Below are positions 1-8,935 of a DNA stretch of 64,000 bases, one piece after another (the first letter of the stretch is position 1; each line of letters opens with the position of its first letter). Source of the DNA: Nocardia blacklockiae (lineage in GTDB: Bacteria > Actinomycetota > Actinomycetes > Mycobacteriales > Mycobacteriaceae); contig NZ_JADLRJ010000002.1 in the NCBI RefSeq assembly GCF_015477355.1, forward strand, positions 1 to 64,000, given 5' to 3'. The notes beneath the pieces were generated by a model. The model was not told the origin of the DNA. It ran no database searches and was given only the letters and a program-made list of their open reading frames with translations. Both the position numbers and the translations under genes were made by a program.

Positions 1-246
1 GCCCTGCGCCGGCTCACCGCCGACCTCACCGCCGGCCTGCTGGACCCCGCCGATGCCGCACGGATACTGCTCGTCTACGGCGACCGCGACCGCCTCGTCC
101 CGCCCGACCACGGACCACGTCTGCACCACCTGGTCCCCACCGCCCACTACGCCACCGTCACCCACAGCTCGCATTTCCCCCACATCGACCGGCCCGCCGC
201 CACCACGCGGCTGATCCAGGCATTCCTCACCGACACCGGCCCATAA
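1..246 (+). CDS. alpha/beta hydrolase, C-terminal end (partial)
   Basis: The reading frame is already open at base 1 and stops at TAA 244-246, so only the last 81 residues are present. They carry the usual C-terminal features of an alpha/beta hydrolase: a LLVYGDRDRLVPP segment placing the catalytic Asp after a beta strand, then SSHFPHIDRP, where the His is the likely third member of the triad, and a closing helix typical of esterase/epoxide-hydrolase relatives. The nucleophile elbow lies outside the window, so substrate and exact family cannot be given. Confidence 0.75.
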   Translation, partial: ALRRLTADLTAGLLDPADAARILLVYGDRDRLVPPDHGPRLHHLVPTAHYATVTHSSHFPHIDRPAATTRLIQAFLTDTGP

Positions 247-579
247 CGCGCAACGCCCCCGACACGAACAGAGAACCGGCCACGGGAAATTTCCGCGCGC
301 GGCACAGGACGGCGAACGAAAATCCCCCCTCGCGCGGCCCGAGCGATCCCGCGATAACACCCCGGCGATCCCCGGGCCGGCGCGGAAGGGATACCGGCCC
401 GGCCGGCACGCCACCGGCAATTATGGTGTGACACAGAACCATTCGGCAGGACTGTGCACCCTCACAAAAGGCAGTGACCGAAATGCCTGGTGTGACCGGC
501 GGATCTAGGCTCGGCACGAGAGTAACTCGGGGGTTCCCGGCGCACGGCCGCGAGCCCGGCAGCGCGGGGCGGAGCCGAC
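247..579. other. intergenic stretch, no gene seen
   Basis: No supported coding frame lies between the hydrolase and the PhlG-like gene. The overlapping long frames here run antisense and have unnatural, Arg/Pro-rich composition. The promoter of the downstream gene probably lies here, but I see no clear box or operator. Confidence 0.5.
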
Positions 580-1440
580 ATGTTGACGAACGAAACCAAC
601 GCCGACGCAGCGGTACGCGACGAACGCTACCGAGGCTATTCCCCGGCCGACCGGGCACAGCCCTACGCCCGGTTCTTCGCCGAACGCACGCTGCCCGCAC
701 CCGGGCTCGTGGCCGCCGCCTACGCCCGCCCCGCGACCCCGGCGCGGCTGATCCCGGAGTTCGACGAACTCACCGACGACCTCAGCCCGGCCGGGGCCCT
801 CGCGGTCGAAACCGGATACGGACACACCGCTGCGGGCGCGGTCTGGGTGGCGGTGCTCACCGTGATGCCGGGCGGGACCGCGCCCATGTGGGACTGGTGG
901 TTCGGCTGGCACCTCAACGAGCCCGCACGCTTCAAACTCTGGCACCCCGAGGCCCACCTGTACGCCGGCGCCGCCCGCAACCTGTCCGACGAACCGATCC
1001 CCGACCGGGACAAATACCTCGGCAACACCGTCTACGTCGACGAATACTTCGGCACCAAGATCCAGCAGCTGGCCCTCACCTTCCACGACCCCCTCGCGCA
1101 CGGATTCACCGTCCCCGACGAGCACACGATCATCCTCGCCCGTATCGGCAGCGCCGTGGCCCCACTGGATCTGGGGTGGCTCGCCCACCAGGTGCGTCCC
1201 ATCCCCGGAGGCTGCGAGATCCGCAGCCGCATCTACCTCAAACTCTTCGGCCCCCGCCACCCCGACGTCGGACAAGCCGCCCGCGCGGTCGCCCGCGGCC
1301 TGTGCATCGATCCCGCCGACCTCGCGCTCGAACTCGACCTGGCACGCGAGCTACTCCTGCACTGCGGGCAGGAAATGAACCACCTCGCCAGCATCCTGCC
1401 CGACCTGCACCGCGAATTCGCCACACCCACGCCTGCCTGA
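580..1440 (+). CDS. PhlG-like (2,4-diacetylphloroglucinol hydrolase family) protein
   Basis: This 286-residue protein matches the length and signature of the PhlG family, zinc-dependent hydrolases that cleave a C-C bond to release acetate from acylated phloroglucinols. The core block MWDWWFGWH (103-111) followed by KLWHPEAH (119-126) is characteristic. Likely metal ligands are His126 (or His122), Glu155 in VDEYFG, and the paired His261 and Glu265 in HCGQEMNHL, which keep the H-x3-E spacing of PhlG. ATG 580 is chosen because homologous-looking sequence begins shortly after it. It stands alone, with no phloroglucinol synthase nearby, so it may degrade an environmental acylphenol. The family assignment is firm; the substrate is inference. 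Confidence 0.8.
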   Translation: MLTNETNADAAVRDERYRGYSPADRAQPYARFFAERTLPAPGLVAAAYARPATPARLIPEFDELTDDLSPAGALAVETGYGHTAAGAVWVAVLTVMPGGTAPMWDWWFGWHLNEPARFKLWHPEAHLYAGAARNLSDEPIPDRDKYLGNTVYVDEYFGTKIQQLALTFHDPLAHGFTVPDEHTIILARIGSAVAPLDLGWLAHQVRPIPGGCEIRSRIYLKLFGPRHPDVGQAARAVARGLCIDPADLALELDLARELLLHCGQEMNHLASILPDLHREFATPTPA

Positions 1441-1606
1441 CCAATATTGCACTCCTATTTCCCCGCCGACGCCGGTGCGTATTCCCGCGTCCCGCGGCAT
1501 CGGTAGAAGTGGCGGGCAGGCCGACGATGGGAGACCGCACAGTCAAGCCGGATTTGCGTGCTTTGTCATCTAGTCCGTGCGGACTGCCAGAAGTACGCTT
1601 TCCGGC

Positions 1607-4393
1607 ATGTCGTACGACCTGACCCGGCTCGGCAACAACCGATTCGAGCACCTCGTGCAAGCGCTCTGCCTGGCCCATCTCGGACCTGGCGTCAGCATCT
1701 TCGGCACTGGGCCCGATGGCGGGCGCGAAGCGACTTTCGATGGTGAGATCAACATGGAAGGGAAAGGTCGGTGGAACGGCTACGGTGTCATCCAGGCGAA
1801 GTACAAAGAGAAGCTGACGAATACCGAGGAGGACCAGAAGTGGTTCCTCTCACAGCTGACAGACGAGCTGCGCAAGTGGGTCGACCCGAAGAATAAGCGT
1901 TCCAGGAACAAGCCCCGCTACTTCATTATCGCAACCAATGTCGCGGTGACTCCCGTCGCCGAAACAGGCGGCTTGGACCGCGTGAGGCGTATCTTCGAGT
2001 ATTTTCGTGATCTCACCGAAGAAGTGGGGAGATCCGTCCGCAAGGTCGGGCTGCCCGAATTCGAGGACTACGCGGTATGGCATGCGGAGCATCTTCAACG
2101 CCTCCTGGAGGGCAGCACCGAAGTGCGCCACTGCTACGCAGATCTCATTCTGCCGGGCGATGTGATTTCGCGGCTGTATGAACAAGTCACCGAGGCGGAC
2201 AGGCGTTTGGCACACGCTTGGATCCGCCATGTCGCGGGAGCACTCCAACGGGACACCAGGGTCGAACTCGGCGAGTCGGGCGACCAGACGAATTCGCCGC
2301 TTTCCCTGGCCGAAGTCGCGGTAGATCTCCCCTCCGCGTTCCGGACCGAGCCCGGACACGAGGCGCCGGCCTTGCGAACACTGGTAGAACGGGCTGATCA
2401 AGTTATGGCACCCGGCCTCACGCCTGCTGTCCGGGACCGCGTCGTCGTGCTCGGCGGGCCGGGCTCTGGCAAGTCCACTCTGTCACGGCTGCTGTGTCAG
2501 CTGTATCGGGTGACCCTCGTCCAGGAGGCGGCGCGCGGCAAAGTCACGCCACAGGTAGCCGAACTCGCCAACCAGATCCGGAAACGCCTGGACGTTGCCG
2601 ACATGCCTACACCTACCTTGCATCGACTGCCCGTGCGCGTCGTTCTGAGCGCGTTCGCCGACGAGGTCAGCAAGCCCGGTAACCTCACTTTGTTACAGCA
2701 TATTGTCAACATCATCAACGACCGCAGCTCTGATTCGATCACGATTCCGGAAATACAGCGCCTCTTGTCTGCCTGGCCGTTGCTCGTGGTGCTCGACGGC
2801 ATGGACGAAGTAGCGTCCGCAGACAACCGTGCAGAGGTATCTGAAAGAATCTCGGATTTCCTGAACGAAATGGCTGCGCTGGGCGCCGATGTCTTCACTG
2901 TCTGCACCTCGCGGCCGATCGGCTTCGATCGAGACCCAGCCCTAAATTATCAGGAACTCTATCTGCTTCCATTGGACCGAGACCACGCGCTGGGCTACGC
3001 TGCGCGATTGCTGAAATCCCGATTCGCCGACGACCCCGATCGCCAAGACCAGACACTCCAACGGCTGCACGGCGCGTCTCGACGCGCAGACACCGCGAGG
3101 CTGATGACGTCGCCGCTGCAGGTGACGATTTTGAGCCTCCTACTCGAACAGCGCAGGCAGGCCCCGGCAAGCCGTTACGCGCTGTTCAAAAGCTACTACG
3201 ACGTCATCTACGCCCGCGAGGTCGCGAAGCCCAACGACATGGGTAACGTCCTGGAACGCTATCGTCCGCAACTCGATCAGCTTCACAGGCAATGCGGACT
3301 GACGATACACGTCAACGCCGAGCACGCGGGTGCAGCCGAGTCCGTTCTTCCGGTGAACGCGCTGGAGGCAATTGCGCGCAGCATCCTGGTGTCCGATGGA
3401 TACCGCGACACGGAAATCGACGCACTCGTCACGCAAATCCTTCACCTGGCACAACAGCGACTGGTACTTCTCGTACCGCGACTCGATGGCGTGGCGTTCG
3501 AGGTTCGAAGCCTTGCCGAGTTCTTCGCTGCCCAGTACCTGATGGACGGTGAGGATTCAGCAGATAAACTAGAGCTTCTCGCCCCTTCAGCTCATTGGCG
3601 GCACACGTGGCTTCTTTCAGCCGGCTTCGTCTTCTCGGAGAGGCGCAGCCTGCGCGATGCGGTCCTGCGGAGGTTGGATGTCGTCGACCGCGCGAGCGCG
3701 GTGAACCGTCTGGTCATGCCGGGCGCCGCGCTGGCCCTGGACGCTCTGCAGGATGGGTTCGCGGCCAACGCGCCGAAATTCGAGAAGTCCTTGCTCATCG
3801 CCGCCATGCGGCTGATCAGAGGGCCGATCGGCTCCCATGTCACAGCGTTGGCGGAGGCTCTCACGCCACTGATGGACTCCTCGGACGAGCTCGAGTCGAC
3901 GGTCTGGAGCGAATTGGAAATGATGCTGGCGGACAATAAGCCGGCGGCCAGAACCTTCTTGGCAGGACTCGCCGCGCACGGCTCCGATTCCATCGCTCAC
4001 AAAGCGACCACCATACTCGCGACCCACACTCGCGAATCGAATGTTTCCGCAACAATGGACGAATCGTCGGTGTTGGCGGCTTTCATCGAGTTCGGACTGG
4101 CCGATTCCGAGGGCGCAGCTCGTATGTTGCTCGACACAGTCTGCCACCGCAGCACGATCGGGGACGAGAGCGACACTGTGCTGATCCGAGGCAGGGAAAT
4201 CCTTGTCGAGACGCACGCGAACAATGACAAGGAAAGGTCACTGCTCCGCGAGACCCTCGCCGCGATAATCGCACGAGACCGCGTCGGTCACAATCTCTTG
4301 TCCGAGGGCTGGCAATCTCGTCATCCGGCTTCGACGGCAGCGGTCCGGACGCGACCGGGCGAGGGCGAAGATCTCTCCGGGGACCGACGGTGA
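1607..4393 (+). CDS. nuclease-NACHT NTPase, candidate antiphage protein
   Basis: A 928-residue STAND NTPase. Residues 1-70 look like an Mrr-type PD-(D/E)XK nuclease: FEHLVQAL helix, then PDGGREATF (Pro36-Asp37) and VIQAKYK (Gln63-x-Lys65), the QxK variant common in Mrr-like enzymes. The NACHT module follows: Walker A GGPGSGKST (about 284-292), Walker B LLVVLDGMDEV (392-402), and a VCTSRP sensor segment. The remaining 450 residues are helical, as expected for a sensing region. ATG 1607 (MSYDLTRLGNNRF) is preferred over GTG 1577 because the nuclease fold begins there. Bacterial NACHT proteins are known antiphage NLR relatives; here nuclease activation on NTPase assembly is inferred. Codon use is less GC-biased than its neighbours, suggesting transfer. 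No partner gene is evident. Confidence 0.85.
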   Translation: MSYDLTRLGNNRFEHLVQALCLAHLGPGVSIFGTGPDGGREATFDGEINMEGKGRWNGYGVIQAKYKEKLTNTEEDQKWFLSQLTDELRKWVDPKNKRSRNKPRYFIIATNVAVTPVAETGGLDRVRRIFEYFRDLTEEVGRSVRKVGLPEFEDYAVWHAEHLQRLLEGSTEVRHCYADLILPGDVISRLYEQVTEADRRLAHAWIRHVAGALQRDTRVELGESGDQTNSPLSLAEVAVDLPSAFRTEPGHEAPALRTLVERADQVMAPGLTPAVRDRVVVLGGPGSGKSTLSRLLCQLYRVTLVQEAARGKVTPQVAELANQIRKRLDVADMPTPTLHRLPVRVVLSAFADEVSKPGNLTLLQHIVNIINDRSSDSITIPEIQRLLSAWPLLVVLDGMDEVASADNRAEVSERISDFLNEMAALGADVFTVCTSRPIGFDRDPALNYQELYLLPLDRDHALGYAARLLKSRFADDPDRQDQTLQRLHGASRRADTARLMTSPLQVTILSLLLEQRRQAPASRYALFKSYYDVIYAREVAKPNDMGNVLERYRPQLDQLHRQCGLTIHVNAEHAGAAESVLPVNALEAIARSILVSDGYRDTEIDALVTQILHLAQQRLVLLVPRLDGVAFEVRSLAEFFAAQYLMDGEDSADKLELLAPSAHWRHTWLLSAGFVFSERRSLRDAVLRRLDVVDRASAVNRLVMPGAALALDALQDGFAANAPKFEKSLLIAAMRLIRGPIGSHVTALAEALTPLMDSSDELESTVWSELEMMLADNKPAARTFLAGLAAHGSDSIAHKATTILATHTRESNVSATMDESSVLAAFIEFGLADSEGAARMLLDTVCHRSTIGDESDTVLIRGREILVETHANNDKERSLLRETLAAIIARDRVGHNLLSEGWQSRHPASTAAVRTRPGEGEDLSGDRR

Positions 4394-5072
4394 CCCCTGC
4401 ACAGATCGATGCCGGATCGAGGTGACGGTGTCGGCTCCGATCGCCGGCACCGTCGATTAGGGTCGCGAGCGGTCCGGGCGGGGGCCCTCGTCGCTCGAGC
4501 GCGCTCTCGGCCGCCGCAGCTCGGGTATCTCGCCTGCGCGGTGCGCGGGTTTCTGCGCGATGGACCGGTGTGGCCGGGTGCTCACGTGGCGCACCGTCGT
4601 GAATGAGATCCGCTGGGGGATGCGGCATTCGGTCGCGCGCCGCCTGCCCGCGGGCACCTCGGAAAGGTTTCGCCGGCGTACACAGTGCGCGATGAACGCG
4701 ACGGGCGGTGCCATACGGGCCTGGGCCGGCCTCGCGGCGGATGTTTGTGGGATGACACCACGCGGTGCGCCCGGCGCTGGCACCGCGCACAGAGGACTCC
4801 CGCCTGTCCTGGATATCGACCGTATGAGGTCTTCGCGAGTCCTTGCGACCGGTGGGTACATGTGCGTACCCTCCCTCGGGTACACAGATGTACCCAACGT
4901 TTCCGGTGGCAGCGTGTTGCCTTCCCCGGGCCGGGCACGCTGCCGGTTCGACGCCGGTGCTGCGGTGCGGGTGCGCGAGTCCGAGGTCCTCGGCGGGCTG
5001 CGGAGCTGCGGTGGGTGCGGGCGCGTCGGCTGTGACCGGTCGGCGGGCCGGGGTGCGGCGGAAAGGGATTCG
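4394..5072. other. 680-bp intergenic region upstream of the PucR-like gene
   Basis: No supported gene. The forward frame stays open from 4560, but the residues before 5073 are not protein-like and the ribosome binding site fits GTG 5073. The notable content is the tandem dyad at 4854-4895, listed separately. Confidence 0.5.
4854..4895. promoter_or_regulatory. tandem GGGTAC-N6-GTACCC operator pair (copy 1)
   Basis: Two perfect 6+6 dyads lie head to tail: GGGTACATGTGCGTACCC at 4854-4871 and GGGTACACAGATGTACCC at 4878-4895, separated by 6 bp. They sit about 180-220 bp before the start of the PucR-like gene. The same arrangement recurs before the lipase gene (6687-6727), so a shared regulator is likely; the PucR-like protein encoded next door is the first candidate. 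Confidence 0.7.
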
Positions 5073-6350
5073 GTGACGGTCGACGACGACGCGACGGAAC
5101 CTGCCGGGCACGACGGCGCGGGGGTGTTCACTTCGGCGGGCGAGGACGTGTGGAGTGTGTCGCGGCGGATCGTGGCGCATCTGGTCGAGCGGGTCGTGCC
5201 GTGTGGAGCGCTGCCGGGCGAGGCGTTGCGCGGTGAGGTGTCGACGGTGATCCGGTTGTGTCTGCAGCTGGCGGTGCGCTCGTTCGACGGCCGGGAGTCG
5301 CCGGGCACGCTGGTGCGGCTGGAGCAGGCGGCGGCGCGGTGGGCGCGTGAGGGTATCGCGCTGGAGGTGATTCAGCAGGCGTTGCACGAGGGGTTCCGGG
5401 TCGCCGCGGGATTCTTGCGGACTCGCGCGAGTGCGGCGACCGGTACGGGCGGGGATCTGATGCTGGGTCAGTCGGCCGTTCTCGAACGGCTCACCGTGAC
5501 CTTCACCCGGGCGTATGTCCGGGAGCTGCAGTCGGTGCTGACCGGTGAGCACACTCCCGAGCGGATCGTGACCCGGGCGCTGCTCGGCGGGCAGGTGGAC
5601 TCGACCATGGCGCGGCAGTGCGGGGTCGATGTCGCCGAGGTGTATCACGTGGTGGCGGTGGCGATCCCGCCGCATCCGGAGGAGCAGGTGCCCGGGGTGG
5701 ACGGCGCGGTCGTGGCTCGCCGCAAATTGCGGCGGGTGGAGGCCGAGCTGACGGCGCGCTGTGGTGATGCGGCGTTGTCGCTGCTGAGTGTGTCCGGTGG
5801 CACCGTGCTGGTTCCGGTGACGGTGATGCCGGAGACCGAGCTGTGCGGGCTGGTGGAGTCGTTGTCGGTGGCCGCGCAGGTGCCGATCACCGCGACGACG
5901 CTGTGCGCGCCTGCCGGGGAGATTCCCGCGGTCGCGCACGAAACCCACGAGGTACTCGACACCATTCACAATCTGCGGCGGGCCCCGCGGATGTATCTGT
6001 TCGCCGAGGTCGCTCTCGAGCATCAGATCACGCGGCCGGGGCCCGCGCTGGATTCGTTGCGGGCGGTGCTCGAGCCGCTCGAGTCGCATCCGGAGTTGTT
6101 GCAGACCCTGGCGTGCCATCTGGCCCACAACCGCAACCGGCAGCAGACCGCGCGTGCGATGCACCTGCACACCAATACCGTCGACTACCGGCTCAGACGC
6201 GTCGCGCAGCTGACCGGGATCGACCTGTCCGATCCCACCGGCCTGTGGCGGCTGTGCTCGGCGCTGGTCGCCTGCCACTACACCGGCGAGGACACCGGGA
6301 CCCGGTGTGTGTTCCCGGTGGTGCCGTTCGGCCCGGCCGGCCTCGTCTAG
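5073..6350 (+). CDS. PucR/CdaR-like transcriptional regulator
   Basis: A 425-residue regulator of the PucR/CdaR type found widely in Nocardia and Streptomyces. The N-terminal and middle parts are helical and GGDEF-like without catalytic residues. The C-terminal 70 residues hold the diagnostic PucR HTH: LACHLAHNRNRQQTARAMHLHTNTVDYRLRRVAQLTGIDL. GTG 5073 is chosen because a GAAAGGG ribosome binding site precedes it at 5 bp spacing. It is transcribed alone and followed by the lipase gene, with which it shares an upstream dyad motif, so it may control itself and the lipase. The signal it senses is unknown. Confidence 0.8.
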   Translation: MTVDDDATEPAGHDGAGVFTSAGEDVWSVSRRIVAHLVERVVPCGALPGEALRGEVSTVIRLCLQLAVRSFDGRESPGTLVRLEQAAARWAREGIALEVIQQALHEGFRVAAGFLRTRASAATGTGGDLMLGQSAVLERLTVTFTRAYVRELQSVLTGEHTPERIVTRALLGGQVDSTMARQCGVDVAEVYHVVAVAIPPHPEEQVPGVDGAVVARRKLRRVEAELTARCGDAALSLLSVSGGTVLVPVTVMPETELCGLVESLSVAAQVPITATTLCAPAGEIPAVAHETHEVLDTIHNLRRAPRMYLFAEVALEHQITRPGPALDSLRAVLEPLESHPELLQTLACHLAHNRNRQQTARAMHLHTNTVDYRLRRVAQLTGIDLSDPTGLWRLCSALVACHYTGEDTGTRCVFPVVPFGPAGLV

Positions 6351-6686
6351 GCGGTGCGGAGGGTCGGCCGGGAGAGGGTGAGGTGGTCGGCCGAAGCCGG
6401 GGGCCCAGCGGCGCCCATCCCATGTGGTCGCGCACGCGGGCCAGACTCTCGGCGACGGCGTCGGCGTCGACGTAGCCGGCGTGGCGGGCGGAGTCGATCA
6501 TGCGAGCCCGCCGGTGAGGCCGGACCGGCCGGTGGCGGCGAGCCGGTGGAGGCGACGTCGCCGGAGGGTCCCGGCCATCCCCGGTCATCGATCGCGAACA
6601 ATCCAGCGCCGACAACAAATACGCCGTACAGACACCCGAATGCGTTCCGACGGGTCAGTTTTCGGCGCGGGCCCTCCCTGCACAAC

Positions 6687-6727
6687 GGGTACCTCTGCGC
6701 ACCCGAGCACGGTACGAGGATGCACCC
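6687..6727. promoter_or_regulatory. tandem GGGTAC-N6-GCACCC operator pair (copy 2)
   Basis: GGGTACCTCTGCGCACCC (6687-6704) and CGGTACGAGGATGCACCC (6710-6727) repeat the motif seen at 4854-4895, each with one or two mismatches to the perfect dyad and a 5-bp instead of 6-bp spacer. The pair lies about 140-180 bp before the lipase start, a distance like that of copy 1 to its gene. Confidence 0.6.
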
Positions 6728-6839
6728 GGGGCAAGAGGCAGGCGCACCCGGTACGGCAGGCCTCCTGTGCGGCATACCAGCGTCCGGCCGACGATGCTGT
6801 GTCATTCCACAAAGGTCGTCCTGGGGCGACAGTGATGCT

Positions 6840-6851
6840 CAACGATCGTTG
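6840..6851. promoter_or_regulatory. 12-bp perfect palindrome before the lipase gene
   Basis: CAACGATCGTTG is a perfect palindrome ending 13 bp before ATG 6865. Its position over the translation start region suits a repressor, and the TetR-family gene downstream of the lipase is the obvious candidate. The assignment is inference only. Confidence 0.4.
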
Positions 6852-6864
6852 TAATCATGGCGCG

Positions 6865-8238
6865 ATGTCGAGAACAGTGAAGTTCGCGGGTGTGCCGGTG
6901 GACGGCCGGCCCGGGGCAGGCCCCGGCCGGTGCGTGCGAGCGGCCCGGTCCGCGCGGACCCCGGCGTGGCGTGTCGCCGTGGCCGTGGTGACGATCCTGG
7001 GGGCCGTGGGCTCGGCCCCGTCCGAGGCGGCGGCCGAGCCGGTGCCCACCGAGGGGGCCGGCGGCTTCTACGCCGCGCCCGAGCCGGGCGCGGACGCGCG
7101 GGCGGGAGCGGTGATCCGGACCGAGCCGATGACGGTCGGGGCCGCCGGCGCGCCGATCGCGCTGGATGCCCGGCGCATCCTGTACTGGAGTACCGATCCG
7201 CACGGCGGCACCGTCGCGGTGAGCGGCCTGTTGTTCCAGAGTCACAGCGGATGGCCCGGCGGCGGCGCCCGCCCGGTGGTGGCGATCGGGCCGGGCACGG
7301 TCGGGCAGGGTGACCAGTGCGCGCCGTCGAAGTTCCTGTCGAATCTGGCCGACCCCGCGACGCCGGGCGCGGTGATGGCCCAGTACGAGGTGCGGCTGGC
7401 GCTGGAGCTGACCGGCCGGGGAATCAACGTCGTCATGACCGACTACCAGGGGATGGGCACCGCGGGGGTGCACCCGTATGTCAACCGCGTCGCCCAGGGC
7501 GCGGCGGTTCTGGACGCGGTCCGCGCGGCGACACGGATGCCCGCCACCGGGTCGGGGCCCGACAGCCGGATCGGGGTGTGGGGGTATTCCCAGGGCGGCG
7601 GCGCCGCCGCGGCGGCGATGGAGATGGCCGCCTCCTACGCACCCGAGTTGCAGGTGGTGGCCGGTTACGGTGGCGCGGTGCCGGCGGATCTGCGCGACAC
7701 CCTGGCCAGGATCGACGGCTCGGTGCTCAGCGGCGCGGTGGGCTACGCGCTCAACGGATTCCGCGCGGTCTACCCCGACATCGCGGACCTGATCGAGGAA
7801 TACACCAACGACTACGGTAAGTCCATGCTGGCCACGGTCGCCGGGCAATGCCTGTTCCAGACCGCCGCGCAGTACGGGATGCATCGCTCCTCGGAGTTCA
7901 CCTCCACCGGCGAGACGCTGGTCGAGATCGTCAACCGCACACCGCAGGCGCGGCGGGTCATCGACGAGAACCGGCTGGGAGCAGTGGCTCCATCGGGGAC
8001 GTTCTGGCTCGACAGCGCCACCTCCGACGACATCGTGCCCTACCCGCAGGCGGAAGCGCTGGCGCGGTCGTGGTGCGGGCTGGGCGGGCACGTCCGCTTC
8101 GTCCCGCAAGCGATTCCCGATGTGCTGCCGCGCAGCGGGGTCGGGCACCTGGCGCCCCAGCACGTGCAATGGGCCGCGGCCCAGCAGTGGCTGACCGAGA
8201 TGCTCGCTGGCAGGACCGACACCGGCACCTGCGGGTAG
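6865..8238 (+). CDS. secretory lipase (LIP family)
   Basis: A 457-residue exported lipase/esterase of the secretory LIP family common in mycolic-acid actinobacteria. An Arg-rich start, a hydrophobic stretch (about 36-50) and an Ala-rich cleavage region around 57 form a signal peptide. The nucleophile elbow is GVWGYSQGGG with Ser242. The late DDIVPY and SGVGHLAPQH segments supply the likely Asp and His. ATG 6865 (MSRTVK) is chosen as the start closest to the signal peptide; ATG 6835 in the same frame is an alternative. A strong hairpin follows the stop, and a TetR gene lies 85 bp on. It probably hydrolyses host or environmental acylglycerols outside the cell. Confidence 0.85.
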   Translation: MSRTVKFAGVPVDGRPGAGPGRCVRAARSARTPAWRVAVAVVTILGAVGSAPSEAAAEPVPTEGAGGFYAAPEPGADARAGAVIRTEPMTVGAAGAPIALDARRILYWSTDPHGGTVAVSGLLFQSHSGWPGGGARPVVAIGPGTVGQGDQCAPSKFLSNLADPATPGAVMAQYEVRLALELTGRGINVVMTDYQGMGTAGVHPYVNRVAQGAAVLDAVRAATRMPATGSGPDSRIGVWGYSQGGGAAAAAMEMAASYAPELQVVAGYGGAVPADLRDTLARIDGSVLSGAVGYALNGFRAVYPDIADLIEEYTNDYGKSMLATVAGQCLFQTAAQYGMHRSSEFTSTGETLVEIVNRTPQARRVIDENRLGAVAPSGTFWLDSATSDDIVPYPQAEALARSWCGLGGHVRFVPQAIPDVLPRSGVGHLAPQHVQWAAAQQWLTEMLAGRTDTGTCG

Positions 8239-8258
8239 CCCGCCGCGATCGCCGCACC

Positions 8259-8289
8259 TGCCGGGTGCGGGCAGTGCCCGCACCCGGCA
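8259..8289 (+). terminator. intrinsic-type hairpin after the lipase
   Basis: Fourteen-base arms (8259-8272 and 8276-8289) are perfectly complementary around a 3-base AGT loop, starting 21 bp after the lipase stop. There is no T-tract, which is usual for actinobacterial terminators. It separates the lipase from the TetR gene. Confidence 0.7.
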
Positions 8290-8323
8290 CCGCGCCGGGT
8301 CCGGCCCGCTACGATGGCCGTCC

Positions 8324-8935
8324 ATGGGGGCACCCGATCCACGACCTGGGCGTGCGGCCCGAGATCGGCGCAGGGTGCTGGCCGACGCGGCGCTGCGGGT
8401 CCTGTCGACGCATGGCCCGGGCCGGTTCACCCATCGCAGTGTCGACGAGGCGGCCGGATTGCCCCGGGGCTCGGTCAACTACTACGCGCCCACCCGTGCC
8501 CGGTTGTGGGAGCTGGCCCTGACCGAGTTGTTCGAGCAGGACTTCGACCTCGCCGTGCGGTGGTTCGGCCCGCCGGCGCCCGGGACGGTCCGCGGCAGCG
8601 ACGAGATCGCGGACACGATGACGAAGTTCGTCACGGCCATGACGACCGGGCCGGCCAAGGCCCGTGCCGTCGCCCGCCACCACCTGCTCGGACAGGCGCA
8701 GCACGACGCGAGCCTGCGTGAGGCCTTCGACCTGGCGCGCGAGAGCTTCATGGACCTCGCCACGGCCTCGGTCCGGGCGGTGCACCCGCACGCCCGCCCC
8801 GCGGACGTGGAAGCCGTGGTCACACTGCTCGACGGCCTCATGACCCGGCAGGTGATCATCGGCCGGCACGCCTTGCCCGAACCGATGATCCGCCAGATCG
8901 TGGACACACTGGTCCACGCACAGCCACCGGACTGA
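8324..8935 (+). CDS. TetR family transcriptional regulator
   Basis: A 203-residue protein with the classic N-terminal TetR HTH: RRRVLADAALRVLSTHGPGRFTHRSVDEAAGLPRGSVNYY, with Tyr-Tyr ending the recognition helix region as in many TetR proteins. The C-terminal 130 residues are a helical ligand-binding domain. It lies on the same strand just after the lipase but behind a hairpin, so it is probably separately transcribed. It could bind the palindrome before the lipase. The ligand is unknown. Confidence 0.85.
   Translation: MGAPDPRPGRAARDRRRVLADAALRVLSTHGPGRFTHRSVDEAAGLPRGSVNYYAPTRARLWELALTELFEQDFDLAVRWFGPPAPGTVRGSDEIADTMTKFVTAMTTGPAKARAVARHHLLGQAQHDASLREAFDLARESFMDLATASVRAVHPHARPADVEAVVTLLDGLMTRQVIIGRHALPEPMIRQIVDTLVHAQPPD

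Larger units (their letters stand above)
6351..6864. other. intergenic region upstream of the lipase gene
   Basis: No supported gene. It contains two regulatory-looking sites described separately: the degenerate tandem dyad at 6687-6727 and a 12-bp palindrome at 6840-6851 just before the lipase start. Confidence 0.5.

Noticed and set aside
474-1622. 382-codon forward frame overlapping the PhlG-like gene
   Set aside because: Same strand, other frame of a clearly recognised protein; residues are mostly Arg/Pro/Thr repeats.
4083-6278. 731-codon open frame on the minus strand opposite the NACHT end and PucR-like gene
   Set aside because: It is antisense to a recognised regulator and has Arg/Pro/His-rich composition typical of GC-rich shadow frames; no domain.
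6802-8478. 558-codon minus-strand frame opposite the lipase
   Set aside because: Antisense to a secreted lipase with catalytic motifs; composition is shadow-like.
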